39,749 nucleotides of DNA from JAMLIN01 sp041676645 (GTDB taxonomy: Bacteria > Pseudomonadota > Gammaproteobacteria > Burkholderiales > Burkholderiaceae_E), in NCBI GenBank assembly GCA_041676645.1, contig JBAYRO010000027.1:1-39749 (forward strand), given 5' to 3'. Below are positions 8,817-16,949 of the stretch, one piece after another. The notes below the pieces were generated by a model, which was given only the letters and a program-made list of their open reading frames with translations, was not told the origin of the DNA and did no database searches. Every line of letters begins with the position of its first letter. Positions within the stretch are counted from its first letter, which is position 1. A program made the position numbers and the translations under genes.

Positions 8817-10045
8817 CTCGCCACGCGAGAATCCGCCGCCCGCCGAAGTGCTTGCAGCAGGCTCTGTTCGACCGCCTGCGGCGAATGCTCCTCGAGCACG
8901 CAGCGGCGACCGGCCTCGGCCAGCCGCGACCAGAGCGCCGGATCGCCACGCAGGCGCTCGAAGCACCGGGCAAGCGCCGCCGGTTCGGTAGCGACCAGGC
9001 CGTTGACGCCGTCGCGAAGCTCGTAGAAATCGCCCACGCCGATCACCGGCGTGCCCATGTTGAACGCATCGCCGACCAGCCCCCAGCCCATCGCGTCGGA
9101 CGGACAGAACACCGCCAGCGACTCGCCGATCAGGCGCAGCGCCTGCGAGCGCGGCAGCGAAGGAATGTGCGTGCAGCGATCACCCCAGCGGGCGACCCGG
9201 GCCAGGGCCCGCCGGGCGACCTTGTCGCCCGGCGGGCCGACCAGGGTGACCCTGGCATCGGGCACCGCGGCGAGGAAGGCGTCGATATAGCGACCGAGAT
9301 TGGCCGCGCCCTTCCAGTGCGACATCGAGCCGATGTAGACGAGCCGGTCGGTATCCCGGCCGGCCAGCGGTGGCGGCTCACCCACCCCGGCCAGCGGCGG
9401 ATGCGGCCAGGCGACGTAGTCGTAGCGCGAGGGGTCCGTCGCCGCGCGCATCGCCGCGCGCTCGGCCGGATTCGCGATCATGTAGTGGTCGACGATGGCG
9501 TCGAAGCGCCGATGCTTCAGGCGCAGCGCCAGGGACCGCAGCGGCCTGATGCCGAGATACTCGCGCCGGGCCAGCGCCAGCGGCGAAAACCATTGCTCGA
9601 CGTGGAGCAGGTGCGGCGCGAGGTGCATGTCGCGGATCCGCCGGCCGTAGTCCGCGAGAAAATCGCAGGAACTGACGACCACATCGGGGCGCAGCTCGGC
9701 GGCCCAGCGGATCAGTTCGTCGTCGATGAGTTCCGGTGCGTGGCGGCGCGAATGCAGCGAACCGTCGATGCGGCGGATCTCCAGGCCCGGCAGGCTCGCC
9801 TGCAATTCGGCCGCATGTCCCTTGAGATTGTCCTTGGCCCCGGCGATGAGCCGGCATTCGACCTGGCCATCCCGGGCGAGCGCTGCCCAGACCTGGGCAA
9901 GCTCGTTGGCAACCGGATCGAAGGCGGGGTAGACCGCGGCGACCCGCAGCGGCCTGCGCCCGGTCGCCGGCATGCCCTCGTCGGCGGGTGGCCGGGAAGC
10001 GACCACGCCAGCCTCCGGACTCTCGGACAAGGGTTCAGCGGACAT
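8813..10045 (-). CDS. Glycosyltransferase, GT4-like
   Basis: A 410-residue GT-B fold protein. The N-terminal half begins RVAAVYPAFDPVANELAQVW. The C-terminal donor-binding half contains RLVYIGSMSHWKGAANL and a late PSDAMGWGLVGDAFNMGTPV. The usual EX7E signature of GT4 enzymes is altered here (Asp/Met/Gly at the first Glu region, DAFNMG instead of EAMA.G), so nucleotide-sugar chemistry is uncertain. The start is the ATG at 10045; an ATG at 9973 (MPATGRRPLRV) is an alternative. It is translationally coupled to the flippase gene and presumably adds one sugar to the lipid-linked repeat unit. Confidence 0.72.
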   Translation of the reverse strand: MSAEPLSESPEAGVVASRPPADEGMPATGRRPLRVAAVYPAFDPVANELAQVWAALARDGQVECRLIAGAKDNLKGHAAELQASLPGLEIRRIDGSLHSRRHAPELIDDELIRWAAELRPDVVVSSCDFLADYGRRIRDMHLAPHLLHVEQWFSPLALARREYLGIRPLRSLALRLKHRRFDAIVDHYMIANPAERAAMRAATDPSRYDYVAWPHPPLAGVGEPPPLAGRDTDRLVYIGSMSHWKGAANLGRYIDAFLAAVPDARVTLVGPPGDKVARRALARVARWGDRCTHIPSLPRSQALRLIGESLAVFCPSDAMGWGLVGDAFNMGTPVIGVGDFYELRDGVNGLVATEPAALARCFERLRGDPALWSRLAEAGRRCVLEEHSPQAVEQSLLQALRRAADSRVAR

Positions 10046-10119
10046 GGATGAAACGGACTCCGTTCGGGCGCCCGAGAGGCCCGCGACCGCAAGGGTGGCG
10101 CGGGCGCCGTGCCGGATCT

Positions 10120-11016
10120 TCAGCCGGCGACTGCCGTTTCCACCTGCCTGGCCGGCATGAAACGGTCTACGAGTTCCCGGGTATTCTGGATATTGCCACG
10201 GCTCGAGGCGCCAAAGACGATCGACTCGATGTTGGGCTGCTCGGCGACCCACTGGATCGCCTCCTTCGGGGGGATCGCACCGGACGCGAAGACCGACATG
10301 GCGACCGCCCGGAAGCGGCGGTTCTCGAGCGCCCGGGCATAGGCCTCAAAGCCGCCGCACATGCGAAAACCGATCTTGTTGATATTGGAACACACGATCG
10401 GATTGTCGATCCCGACCTCCTCGAGCATGTCGAGCAGGCGGGGCATGTTCATGGTGATGAAACCCGGTTCGGCCTGGTACTTGTCGCGCACATGGTTCGC
10501 GAAGATCCGGAAGGCATCCTTGAAGCCCAGGCCGAGCAGCAGGTCGACGACGACGTTCTGCAGGAAGATCACCGGGGTGTTCAGGCCCTCGAACATCTTC
10601 ATCTCGGCATCGACCAGCAGGGTCGTGATGCCCTCGACGTCCTTGCGCGCAAGCGACATGCCGCCACGCATGGCGGCGTCGATCAGGCCGCCATCGGGCA
10701 TGAAACGCTTGAGCGCGCCCAGCATGCCGAACTCGGTGACCGCGTTGGCGTACTTGTGCGCATAGGGCATGCAGGGATAGAAGCGGTAGTCGGCATAGCG
10801 CGAGGGGTGCATCCGCATGTGATCGCAGATCGCGGCGATCCGGTCATGGGTGGTGCACATGAAGGTGCGGATGCCTTCGTCGTAGGCGATGTCGAGCACG
10901 TCGACGATCGCCTGGGTGTCCTGGAAACGCATGGCCTGCGCCCGCGCCTTCTCCTCGGACATGTGGTTGACACCGAAGAACTGGTTGTCGCCAAAGAGCA
11001 ATCGATCCATTGTCAT
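10120..11016 (-). CDS. Unrecognised EPS-locus protein, aldo-keto-reductase-like TIM barrel
   Basis: A 298-residue soluble protein that I cannot assign to a named family. It starts MTMDRLLFGDNQFFGVNHMS and ends FGASSRGNIQNTRELVD, which recalls the first strand and last helix of aldo-keto reductases (GxSs...i.e. phosphate-binding end), and the alternating beta/alpha pattern fits a TIM barrel. The classical AKR tetrad (Asp, Tyr, Lys, His) is not obvious; CTTHDRIAAICDH and PCMPYAHKYAN are notable conserved-looking patches rich in His and Cys. GGAG five bases before the first ATG supports that start. It sits 34 bases after the Gfo/Idh dehydrogenase gene, so a joint sugar-modifying step is likely. 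Confidence 0.7.
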   Translation of the reverse strand: MTMDRLLFGDNQFFGVNHMSEEKARAQAMRFQDTQAIVDVLDIAYDEGIRTFMCTTHDRIAAICDHMRMHPSRYADYRFYPCMPYAHKYANAVTEFGMLGALKRFMPDGGLIDAAMRGGMSLARKDVEGITTLLVDAEMKMFEGLNTPVIFLQNVVVDLLLGLGFKDAFRIFANHVRDKYQAEPGFITMNMPRLLDMLEEVGIDNPIVCSNINKIGFRMCGGFEAYARALENRRFRAVAMSVFASGAIPPKEAIQWVAEQPNIESIVFGASSRGNIQNTRELVDRFMPARQVETAVAG

Positions 11017-11050
11017 TCGAACTCCGTATTCGGTAGGCCCGGCAGCGGCA

Positions 11051-12160
11051 TCAGCGCGCGCCCGAGAGCAGGCCGCGCCACTTCGAGCGCCGGGGCGTGG
11101 CCGCCGCGGCGGCAGCGGCGGCTGCCTGCGCCGAGGTTCGTGTTCCGTCCTGTGCGTCGGCGATGATCATCGAGATCACCCGATCGGTCATGACCGCATC
11201 GCCGAAGGAGTTCTCGTTGGCTGCGGCGCGCTCTTCCACGCTGCGGGCGAAGTGGTCGAGCTGGGCCGAGTACTCCTCGCCGCGGATGTAGAACCACACC
11301 GGCTCGGTCAGTTCGGTGGTGTAGCGCACGTTCCAGCCTTCCTTGTAGCCGTCCGGAATCGTCGCGGTATCGCGCAGGAACACCTGGCACTCCTGGCGAT
11401 CGGCGTAGATCCGTCCGGCGGTGCCCCAGATCGTGATCTTGGTGGTCATCTTGCGGAAGGATTCGTCGCTCCAGTTCACCGAGAGCTGGGCGGTCTTGCC
11501 GTCGTCGAAGTACAGGGTGCCGAAGACCTCGTCGTCGGTATCGGCCGAGAACACCGGATTGAGCACCGAGCCGCCCACCGAGGATGGCTGGCCGAAGTAC
11601 CAGTTCACAAGGTTGATCGGATGGGCCGCATAGTCGTACAGGCAGCCCCCGCCCTCGGCGCGCTGGGTGCGCCAGGTGGAGCCCTTCGGCCGCAACACCA
11701 CCGGGCCGTAGGCTTCGGCCAGGACATGGGTGACGCGACCGATCGCGCCGGCATCGAGCAGGCGCTTGACTTCCTGGAACGCCCCGACGAAGCGGTTGTG
11801 GTAGCCGACCTGGTTGACCAGCTTGCGCTCCGCGGCGATGCGCATCAGTTCGGCGCCCTCCTCGGAATCGAGGCAGAAGGGCTTTTCGCAGAAGACATGC
11901 AGGCCCCGCTCGAGCGCGGTGCGCACCATTTTTGCGTGCATCTTCGAGGGGGTGGCGATCACGACCGCATCGAGCTCGACCGCGTCGAGCATCTTGTCGT
12001 AGTCGGCGAAGGTCGGCACGCCCGTGTACTTGCCGAGGACATCGAGGAGGTAGCCGGTCGCATCACAGACCGCGACCACTTCGACCAATGGATGGGCATT
12101 GATGATCGCGAAGTGCGACAGGCCCATCTTTCCCAATCCAACCACCGCTAGCTTGACCAT
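11051..12160 (-). CDS. Gfo/Idh/MocA-family sugar oxidoreductase
   Basis: A 369-residue NAD(P)-dependent dehydrogenase. The Rossmann start is KLAVVGLGKMGLSH, the family motif CEKPFCLD supplies the catalytic Lys, and GGGCLYDYAAHPINLVNWYF carries the Asp/His substrate-site pair. It probably oxidises or reduces a nucleotide sugar used by the EPS locus. The start is taken at 12160, which gives the usual family N terminus; longer in-frame starts exist at 12193 and 12301. The C terminus is unusual: a run of nine or more alanines is followed by a basic tail (RRSKWRGLLSGAR), not part of the core fold. Confidence 0.85.
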   Translation of the reverse strand: MVKLAVVGLGKMGLSHFAIINAHPLVEVVAVCDATGYLLDVLGKYTGVPTFADYDKMLDAVELDAVVIATPSKMHAKMVRTALERGLHVFCEKPFCLDSEEGAELMRIAAERKLVNQVGYHNRFVGAFQEVKRLLDAGAIGRVTHVLAEAYGPVVLRPKGSTWRTQRAEGGGCLYDYAAHPINLVNWYFGQPSSVGGSVLNPVFSADTDDEVFGTLYFDDGKTAQLSVNWSDESFRKMTTKITIWGTAGRIYADRQECQVFLRDTATIPDGYKEGWNVRYTTELTEPVWFYIRGEEYSAQLDHFARSVEERAAANENSFGDAVMTDRVISMIIADAQDGTRTSAQAAAAAAAAATPRRSKWRGLLSGAR

Positions 12161-12202
12161 TACCGTCCCGGGCCGATGCCCAATTGAATCCATGTTCGCG
12201 AA

Positions 12203-12220
12203 GCGACGCCTTCGCGTCGC
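12203..12220. repeat. Perfect hairpin in the epsG to Gfo/Idh spacer
   Basis: GCGACGC and GCGTCGC are separated by a 4-base loop. A second palindrome, CGGGGGCGCCCCCG, lies at 12315-12328 just after the epsG stop. Neither is followed by a U-tract on the minus strand, so they may stabilise or attenuate the transcript between the two halves of the EPS locus rather than terminate it. The rest of this 170-base spacer shows no gene. Confidence 0.4.
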
Positions 12221-12330
12221 ACGCACGATCGTCGTCCCCTCGAACCCCCGGGCCGTTGTCGGGCATGTCGCGATGTCGCGCGCGTGCGCGTATTCGCCCA
12301 TGCCCGCCCGTTGGCGGGGGCGCCCCCGGT

Positions 12331-13242
12331 TCAGTACTCGTTGAACGTCGCGCCGAGGATCGCGATCCCGGAGTTGCCGAAGATGCCGGCAAGCTGGGCG
12401 ATGTCCTTCGAGCGGGTGACTCCCTTGCGCCCCACGATCACGGCCGCGCGGGCGCGCTGCGCCACGACCTGCGCGTCCGATGCCTGCTGGGCGGAAGGCG
12501 TGTCGATGAGGATCACGTCGTAGCGGCTGGTCAGCTCGTTGAGGAACTGGGCGAACTCCGGGCGACCCAGCAGTTCCTGCGGGTTGGGCGGCAGCGGCCC
12601 CGAGGGCAGCACCGACAGGTTGGGCAGGCCCTGGATCGGGATGATCTCATCGTAGCCGGCACGTCCGCTCAGGATGCCCGACAGGCCGAGCCGGTTGGCC
12701 AGGCCGAAGATCTGGTGCTGGGTCGCGTTGCGCATGTCGGCATCGATCACCAGGGTCCGCTCGCCGAGCTGCGAAAACGATGCGGCGAGGTTCGCGGTGA
12801 TGAAGCTCTTGCCATCGCCGCGATCGACGCTGGTCACCGCCAGGCAGGACTGCGCCGGCGTGCCGTCGAACCAGCGCAGCGTCAGCTGGCTGCGCAGGGT
12901 CCGGATCGCCTCGGCAAAGGGCGTGACCGGATTGAAGGCCTCGATGAATGCATCGGAGAGCTTCGAGTTCTGCACATGCAGGGTGGTCGCGTAGCCGAAC
13001 TGGCGCGCGAGTGCTTCCTGGACATGTTCGTTCGCGGCGAACTTGAGGCGGATCGCGATCTCGCCGAAACGTCCGCCATTGGTACGCTGGACGTCGAGAA
13101 CCCGTTCGACCTGGTCGAGGGTCATGACACCGCGCTCGACCAGCATCTCGCCGATCCTCGCGGTCCGGTTCGGCGCGATGGCCGGCTCGACCGACGTCTG
13201 GGGCGCGTAATGGGGGGAAGGCATCGAAGTGACGTTGCTCAC
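12331..13242 (-). CDS. epsG: EpsG-type EPS tyrosine-kinase-like ATPase with MshEN-like N terminus
   Basis: A 303-residue cytoplasmic ATPase of the EpsG/CpsD BY-kinase group that partners the Wzz-like EpsF to control polymer length. Residues 29-81 hold two 24-residue motifs (R29-I-G...Q52 and R58-F-G...Q81) separated by exactly five residues, the layout of the MshEN c-di-GMP-binding domain. The kinase part has EAIRTLRSQ (111-119), Walker A RGDGKS (K145), Walker A' VIDADMR (165-171) and Walker B VILIDTP (243-249). The C terminus ends GATFNEY with a single Tyr, so the usual autophosphorylated Tyr cluster is absent. It follows epsF by 32 bases. Confidence 0.87.
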   Translation of the reverse strand: MSNVTSMPSPHYAPQTSVEPAIAPNRTARIGEMLVERGVMTLDQVERVLDVQRTNGGRFGEIAIRLKFAANEHVQEALARQFGYATTLHVQNSKLSDAFIEAFNPVTPFAEAIRTLRSQLTLRWFDGTPAQSCLAVTSVDRGDGKSFITANLAASFSQLGERTLVIDADMRNATQHQIFGLANRLGLSGILSGRAGYDEIIPIQGLPNLSVLPSGPLPPNPQELLGRPEFAQFLNELTSRYDVILIDTPSAQQASDAQVVAQRARAAVIVGRKGVTRSKDIAQLAGIFGNSGIAILGATFNEY

Positions 13243-13274
13243 GGGGGCGTCCTTTTCCTGGAGGGGGCGCGGGT

Positions 13275-14690
13275 TCAGTGACCGAGCCGCAGCGGCGGCG
13301 AGACGACCGGACCGGTCGCACCGATCAGGCGTTGCTGGCGGCGCGAGCCGAGCGGCGGCAGGACCGCCAGCACCGGCACGCCGGCGGCTTCGAGAAGATC
13401 CTCGGTGTCGCGCAGCGGACGCTGCACACCCTCGACGGTGACCGCGGCGATGATGCCGAGCACGAGGCCGAAGAAGCTGCCGATCAGGAGGTTGAGCACC
13501 GGCTTGGGCCGCGACGGCTCGCTGGGCACCGCCGCCGGCGTCACGATCGAGACGTTCGACGTGTTGGCGCTGCTTTCGATCGTGGTCTGCGTCACGCGCT
13601 CGGACAGCAGGTCGAGCGCCCGCTGGGACGATTCCACATCCCGGCGCAGCAGGGCCAGCTCGTCGCGCTTCTGGCGCAGGTCGAGCACCTTCTGGCGCTG
13701 GGCCTCGAGTTCGCGCTGGACATCGGCCAGACGTTGCTGGTTGATCGTGTCGGTCGAGGTGATCGAGCGCGTCATGCGCGCCATCTCGGAACTCAGGCGG
13801 GCGCGTATGCTTTGCAGTTCGGCTTGGACGGCGCGCAGTTCGGGGTGGTTCGCGCCGAGCCGGGTGGACAGTTCCTGGTAGCGGGCTTCGACCCTGCCGA
13901 CCTCGGCGCGCAGCCCCTGGATCTGCGGGCTGCCGACGACCTCGGCGATGTCGCCGCCGGCCGAACGCACCGTCTGGGCGCGCGAGCGCGACTCGGCAAC
14001 CGCCGCCTGGAGCGCCACCAGCTGCGAGGACAGTTCCTGCAGGCGCTGGGTCTCGAAATCGGCCTGCTCGTCGGCGGTGACGATGCCGCTCTCCTTCTGA
14101 AAGGCGGAGAGCCGGTCCTGGGCCGCGGCGAGCTGCTCGCGATAGAGGGCGGCCTGCCGCTCGAAGGTCGAGGCGTAGTTGCGGGCCGGCTCGGTCTTCA
14201 TCTCGAGCGTTGCATCGACGAAGCCCTCGGCGAAGGCGTTGACGAGACTGGCCGCCCAGACCGGGTCCTTGGATTCGTACTGGAGGTTGATGTAGGAACC
14301 TTCGCGGGCGGCGACGACGACGATGTCGCGCTTCAGGGCGCTGGCGATCCAGGCGCGGAGATCACCGTGGCCGCCGGTTTCCTCTTCCCAGGCGGCGACG
14401 ACAGCCGGATCCTTGTCGATGCCGAGCTGGTCGATCACCCGGTTCGCGACCCGATCGCTCTTGAGCACCTCGACCTGGGTGGCAAGGAAGCTGTTGACCG
14501 TTCCCGGCAGATGGAGCGCGCCGCCGAGTGCGTCGCGCGATGGAATGTCGACCACCAGGGCAGCGGTCGCGAGATAGCGCTTGGCCATGGTGAAGCTGAC
14601 CGCTGCAGTGGTCCCGACCGTGATCAGGAAGACGAGCAGCACCAAGCCCCAGCGGGCTTTGATGACCTGGAGGAGCTGGCTCAGAATCAT
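13275..14690 (-). CDS. epsF: EpsF-type polysaccharide chain-length determinant (Wzz-like)
   Basis: A 471-residue polysaccharide co-polymerase. A transmembrane helix at about 14-34 is followed by the Wzz domain, a long periplasmic coiled coil (about 180-370, many Ala/Glu/Arg heptads) and a proline-rich segment PSEPSRPKP leading into the second transmembrane helix (about 405-427). The cytoplasmic tail includes a DTEDLLEAAGVPVLAVLPP element common in EpsF/Wzc proteins. It forms the membrane scaffold for EpsG and sets EPS chain length. It appears to be the first gene of the minus-strand EPS locus; a promoter in the 211 bases upstream could not be pinned down. Confidence 0.9.
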   Translation of the reverse strand: MILSQLLQVIKARWGLVLLVFLITVGTTAAVSFTMAKRYLATAALVVDIPSRDALGGALHLPGTVNSFLATQVEVLKSDRVANRVIDQLGIDKDPAVVAAWEEETGGHGDLRAWIASALKRDIVVVAAREGSYINLQYESKDPVWAASLVNAFAEGFVDATLEMKTEPARNYASTFERQAALYREQLAAAQDRLSAFQKESGIVTADEQADFETQRLQELSSQLVALQAAVAESRSRAQTVRSAGGDIAEVVGSPQIQGLRAEVGRVEARYQELSTRLGANHPELRAVQAELQSIRARLSSEMARMTRSITSTDTINQQRLADVQRELEAQRQKVLDLRQKRDELALLRRDVESSQRALDLLSERVTQTTIESSANTSNVSIVTPAAVPSEPSRPKPVLNLLIGSFFGLVLGIIAAVTVEGVQRPLRDTEDLLEAAGVPVLAVLPPLGSRRQQRLIGATGPVVSPPLRLGH

Positions 14691-14901
14691 GCGGGCACAC
14701 CCTTGTTGATCAGTCCGGGGCGGCGCCGTGCCGCCCGATAGTCGAATCTTCTAGCCGGCATTATCGCCGCCGGATCCGGGTCCGTGACGTGGCAAACCGC
14801 ACAGGGCGCTTCGAATCCTTCCATCCTTGCACGGTGGGCCATGCCGCAGCCTTGACCGAAAAATTCTATAGACATTGTCCTCGTTCATCATGGCAGGGCG
14901 A

Positions 14902-15678
14902 TCAAGGCGCATCGCCACCGGACGGACGGTCGCGGTCGTCGTCCCCGTCTTCCGGATCGCCCGCCCGGCGTCGCCGCCGGGGCGCCCAGAATCCGTACCA
15001 GGCCCACAGGCCGGCAAACAGCACTGCAAACGAGTACCACTGCAAGGCGTAGGCCCGGTGCCGGTCGATGCTGTCGCCCGGCCGGATCCACTCGCGGACC
15101 AGGCCGTCGCCGGAGTCGCTGGTCTGGCGAAGTACCCAGGAATAGGGGTCCAGCCCCGACCATACGGCGAACTCCTCGACATCGAAATGCGGCCAGATCC
15201 GGTCCCTCGGCCCGCCCGGCGTCCAGTCACCCAGCCGGATTCCGGCCGGGATCCCGGGCTCCACCAGCCCTTCGATCGAGACGGGCTGACCGTCTCCGGC
15301 GACATCCGGCAGCCGACGACGATCATGCGGATCGCTGGGCACCCAGCCGCGCAGGACGATCACCACCCGATCGATTCCGGCGACGTTCATGTGCATGGGA
15401 GACACGACATGGAAGCCGGCAATCGCATTATGCGTTCGATTGTCTATGAAAACGGTCCGATCGTCGTCGAACGTTCCAGTAATTCGCAGATTCCTGCCGA
15501 TCAGCTCATCGCCCTCGCCGTATCCGACGGCGAGTTCGAGCGCTCCGGCGGCGAGCGCCTGGTCGCGGACAGCCTGCATCTCGGTCTTTTCGTCGGCACG
15601 GCGCAACTGCCAGTTGCCGAGCGAAACGGTGACGGCGATCACCACGAGCGCCGCAATGCCGGCAATCAGGCGGCGCAT
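14902..15678 (-). CDS. SURF1-family cytochrome oxidase assembly protein
   Basis: A 258-residue SURF1/Shy1 protein, which helps deliver heme a to subunit I of cytochrome c oxidase. The layout is classic: an N-terminal transmembrane helix ending SLGNWQLRRA, a periplasmic domain with RGWVPSD, and a C-terminal helix starting ALQWYSFAVLFAGLW, then a basic/acidic cytoplasmic tail. AGGAGG before the ATG at 15678 fixes the start; an in-frame extension upstream is unlikely. It follows ctaE but is separated from it by a strong intrinsic terminator, so it may be transcribed at a lower level than the oxidase genes. Confidence 0.87.
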   Translation of the reverse strand: MRRLIAGIAALVVIAVTVSLGNWQLRRADEKTEMQAVRDQALAAGALELAVGYGEGDELIGRNLRITGTFDDDRTVFIDNRTHNAIAGFHVVSPMHMNVAGIDRVVIVLRGWVPSDPHDRRRLPDVAGDGQPVSIEGLVEPGIPAGIRLGDWTPGGPRDRIWPHFDVEEFAVWSGLDPYSWVLRQTSDSGDGLVREWIRPGDSIDRHRAYALQWYSFAVLFAGLWAWYGFWAPRRRRRAGDPEDGDDDRDRPSGGDAP

Positions 15679-15744
15679 GGACCCCCTCCTGCCCGGCGAC
15701 TGCGGGCGAGTGCGCGCCGACGCCATGCGTCGGTGCGGGCGCGG

Positions 15745-15775
15745 CAAGCAAAACGGCCGGGCAAGTACCCGGCCG
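15745..15775 (-). terminator. Rho-independent terminator after ctaE
   Basis: A perfect 8-base stem CGGCCGGG/CCCGGCCG (15754-15761 and 15768-15775) with a 6-base loop is followed on the minus strand by TTTTGCTTG. This is a good intrinsic terminator for the cytochrome oxidase operon. An additional 18-base palindrome of alternating GGC/GCC lies at 15787-15804 between it and the ctaE stop. Confidence 0.75.
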
Positions 15776-15813
15776 CTCGTCGATGGGGGCCGCCGCGGCG
15801 GCCCGTTCGATGC

Positions 15814-16695
15814 TCAGAGCCAGTAGACGACAATGTACAGGCCGAGCCAGACCACATCGACGAAGTGCCAGTACCAGGCGGCCGCTTCGAAGGCGAAATG
15901 ATTGTTCGCACTGAAATGGCCCTTCAGCAATCGGAACAGGATCACCGCCAGCATGATCGCCCCGATCGAGACATGGAAACCGTGAAAACCGGTAAGCATG
16001 AAGAAGGTCGAGCCGAAGATGCCCGAGCTCATCTTCAGGTTGAGGTCACGGTAGGCGTGCACATACTCGTAGGCCTGGAACCCGAGGAAGATGAAGCCCA
16101 GCAGCACGGTGATGAGCAGCCAGAAGGCCGTGGGCCCGCGCCGATTGTCCTTCAGGGCATGGTGGGCGATGGTCAGCGTGACGCCGGAAGTCAGCAGCAG
16201 CGCCGTGTTCAGGGTGGGAATCGGCCACGGACCGATGGTCTGGAAGGGTTCGTGCACCTCGCCCGGGCCGAAATTGGGCCAGACCGCCGTGAAGTCGGGC
16301 CACAGCAGGGTGCGGTGATCGAGATCGCCCAGCCAGGGCATCGCCAAGGTGCGCGCATAGAAAAGCGCTCCGAAGAACGCCGAGAAGAACATCACCTCCG
16401 AGAAGATGAACCAGCTCATCGACCAGCGGAAGGAGACGTCGACCCGCTTGCTGTACAGGCCGGCTTCGGATTCACGGGCAACCTGCGTGAACCAGCCGAT
16501 GAACATGTAGGCGAGGATCGCGCAGAAGATCGCGAACAGGTACGGACCCCAGGGCGCGCCATTGAACCAGCTCGCCAGGCCCAGACCGAAGAAGGTCATC
16601 GCGATCGCGCCGACCATCGGCCACTTCGATGGCTCGGGCACGAAATAGTACGGAGCCGTCTCCGTTGCCTCGTGCCCGCCTGCACCTGCAGTCAT
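15814..16695 (-). CDS. ctaE: Cytochrome c oxidase subunit III
   Basis: A 293-residue integral membrane subunit with seven predicted helices. Recognisable family segments are WFIFSEVMFFSAFFGALFYA, the TALLLTSGVTLTIAHHAL helix, FLGFQAYEY, GSTFFMLTGFHGFHV and the C-terminal AAAWYWHFVDVVWLGLYIVV. Subunit III stabilises the catalytic core and proton uptake. It is the last gene of the oxidase operon before the terminator and lies 35 bases after the DUF2970 gene. Confidence 0.95.
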   Translation of the reverse strand: MTAGAGGHEATETAPYYFVPEPSKWPMVGAIAMTFFGLGLASWFNGAPWGPYLFAIFCAILAYMFIGWFTQVARESEAGLYSKRVDVSFRWSMSWFIFSEVMFFSAFFGALFYARTLAMPWLGDLDHRTLLWPDFTAVWPNFGPGEVHEPFQTIGPWPIPTLNTALLLTSGVTLTIAHHALKDNRRGPTAFWLLITVLLGFIFLGFQAYEYVHAYRDLNLKMSSGIFGSTFFMLTGFHGFHVSIGAIMLAVILFRLLKGHFSANNHFAFEAAAWYWHFVDVVWLGLYIVVYWL

Positions 16696-16730
16696 GCTGT
16701 ATCCCCCAAAGACCTGTTTTCGACGGTAGC

Positions 16731-16949
16731 TCAGGTGACCGAAGCAATCACCAGAATCAAGATCATCACGAACAAGAAAAGCCCGAACAAGCCCGCGGCA
16801 ATGACATGCGCCGGCTTGAGCCTTGCCACATCGTGCTCGTGGCCGCGACGCGCACGCACCCCGAAGAAGGCCCAGCCGATGGTCTTCATCGTGCGGATGA
16901 AGCCCGGCGGGCTGTTCTCGTATTCATCCCTGCCTGTCATGGTGCTCAT
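16731..16949 (-). CDS. DUF2970-family small membrane protein
   Basis: A 72-residue protein with a cytoplasmic N terminus containing GFIRTMKTIGWAFFGVR and one C-terminal hydrophobic helix (about 48-70, AAGLFGLFLFVMILILVIAS). This is the pattern of the DUF2970 family found in betaproteobacterial oxidase operons between ctaG and ctaE. Its function is not established; oxidase assembly is inferred from position. The ATG overlaps the ctaG stop (ATGA), which fixes the start. A second ATG lies three codons downstream. Confidence 0.85.
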   Translation of the reverse strand: MSTMTGRDEYENSPPGFIRTMKTIGWAFFGVRARRGHEHDVARLKPAHVIAAGLFGLFLFVMILILVIASVT

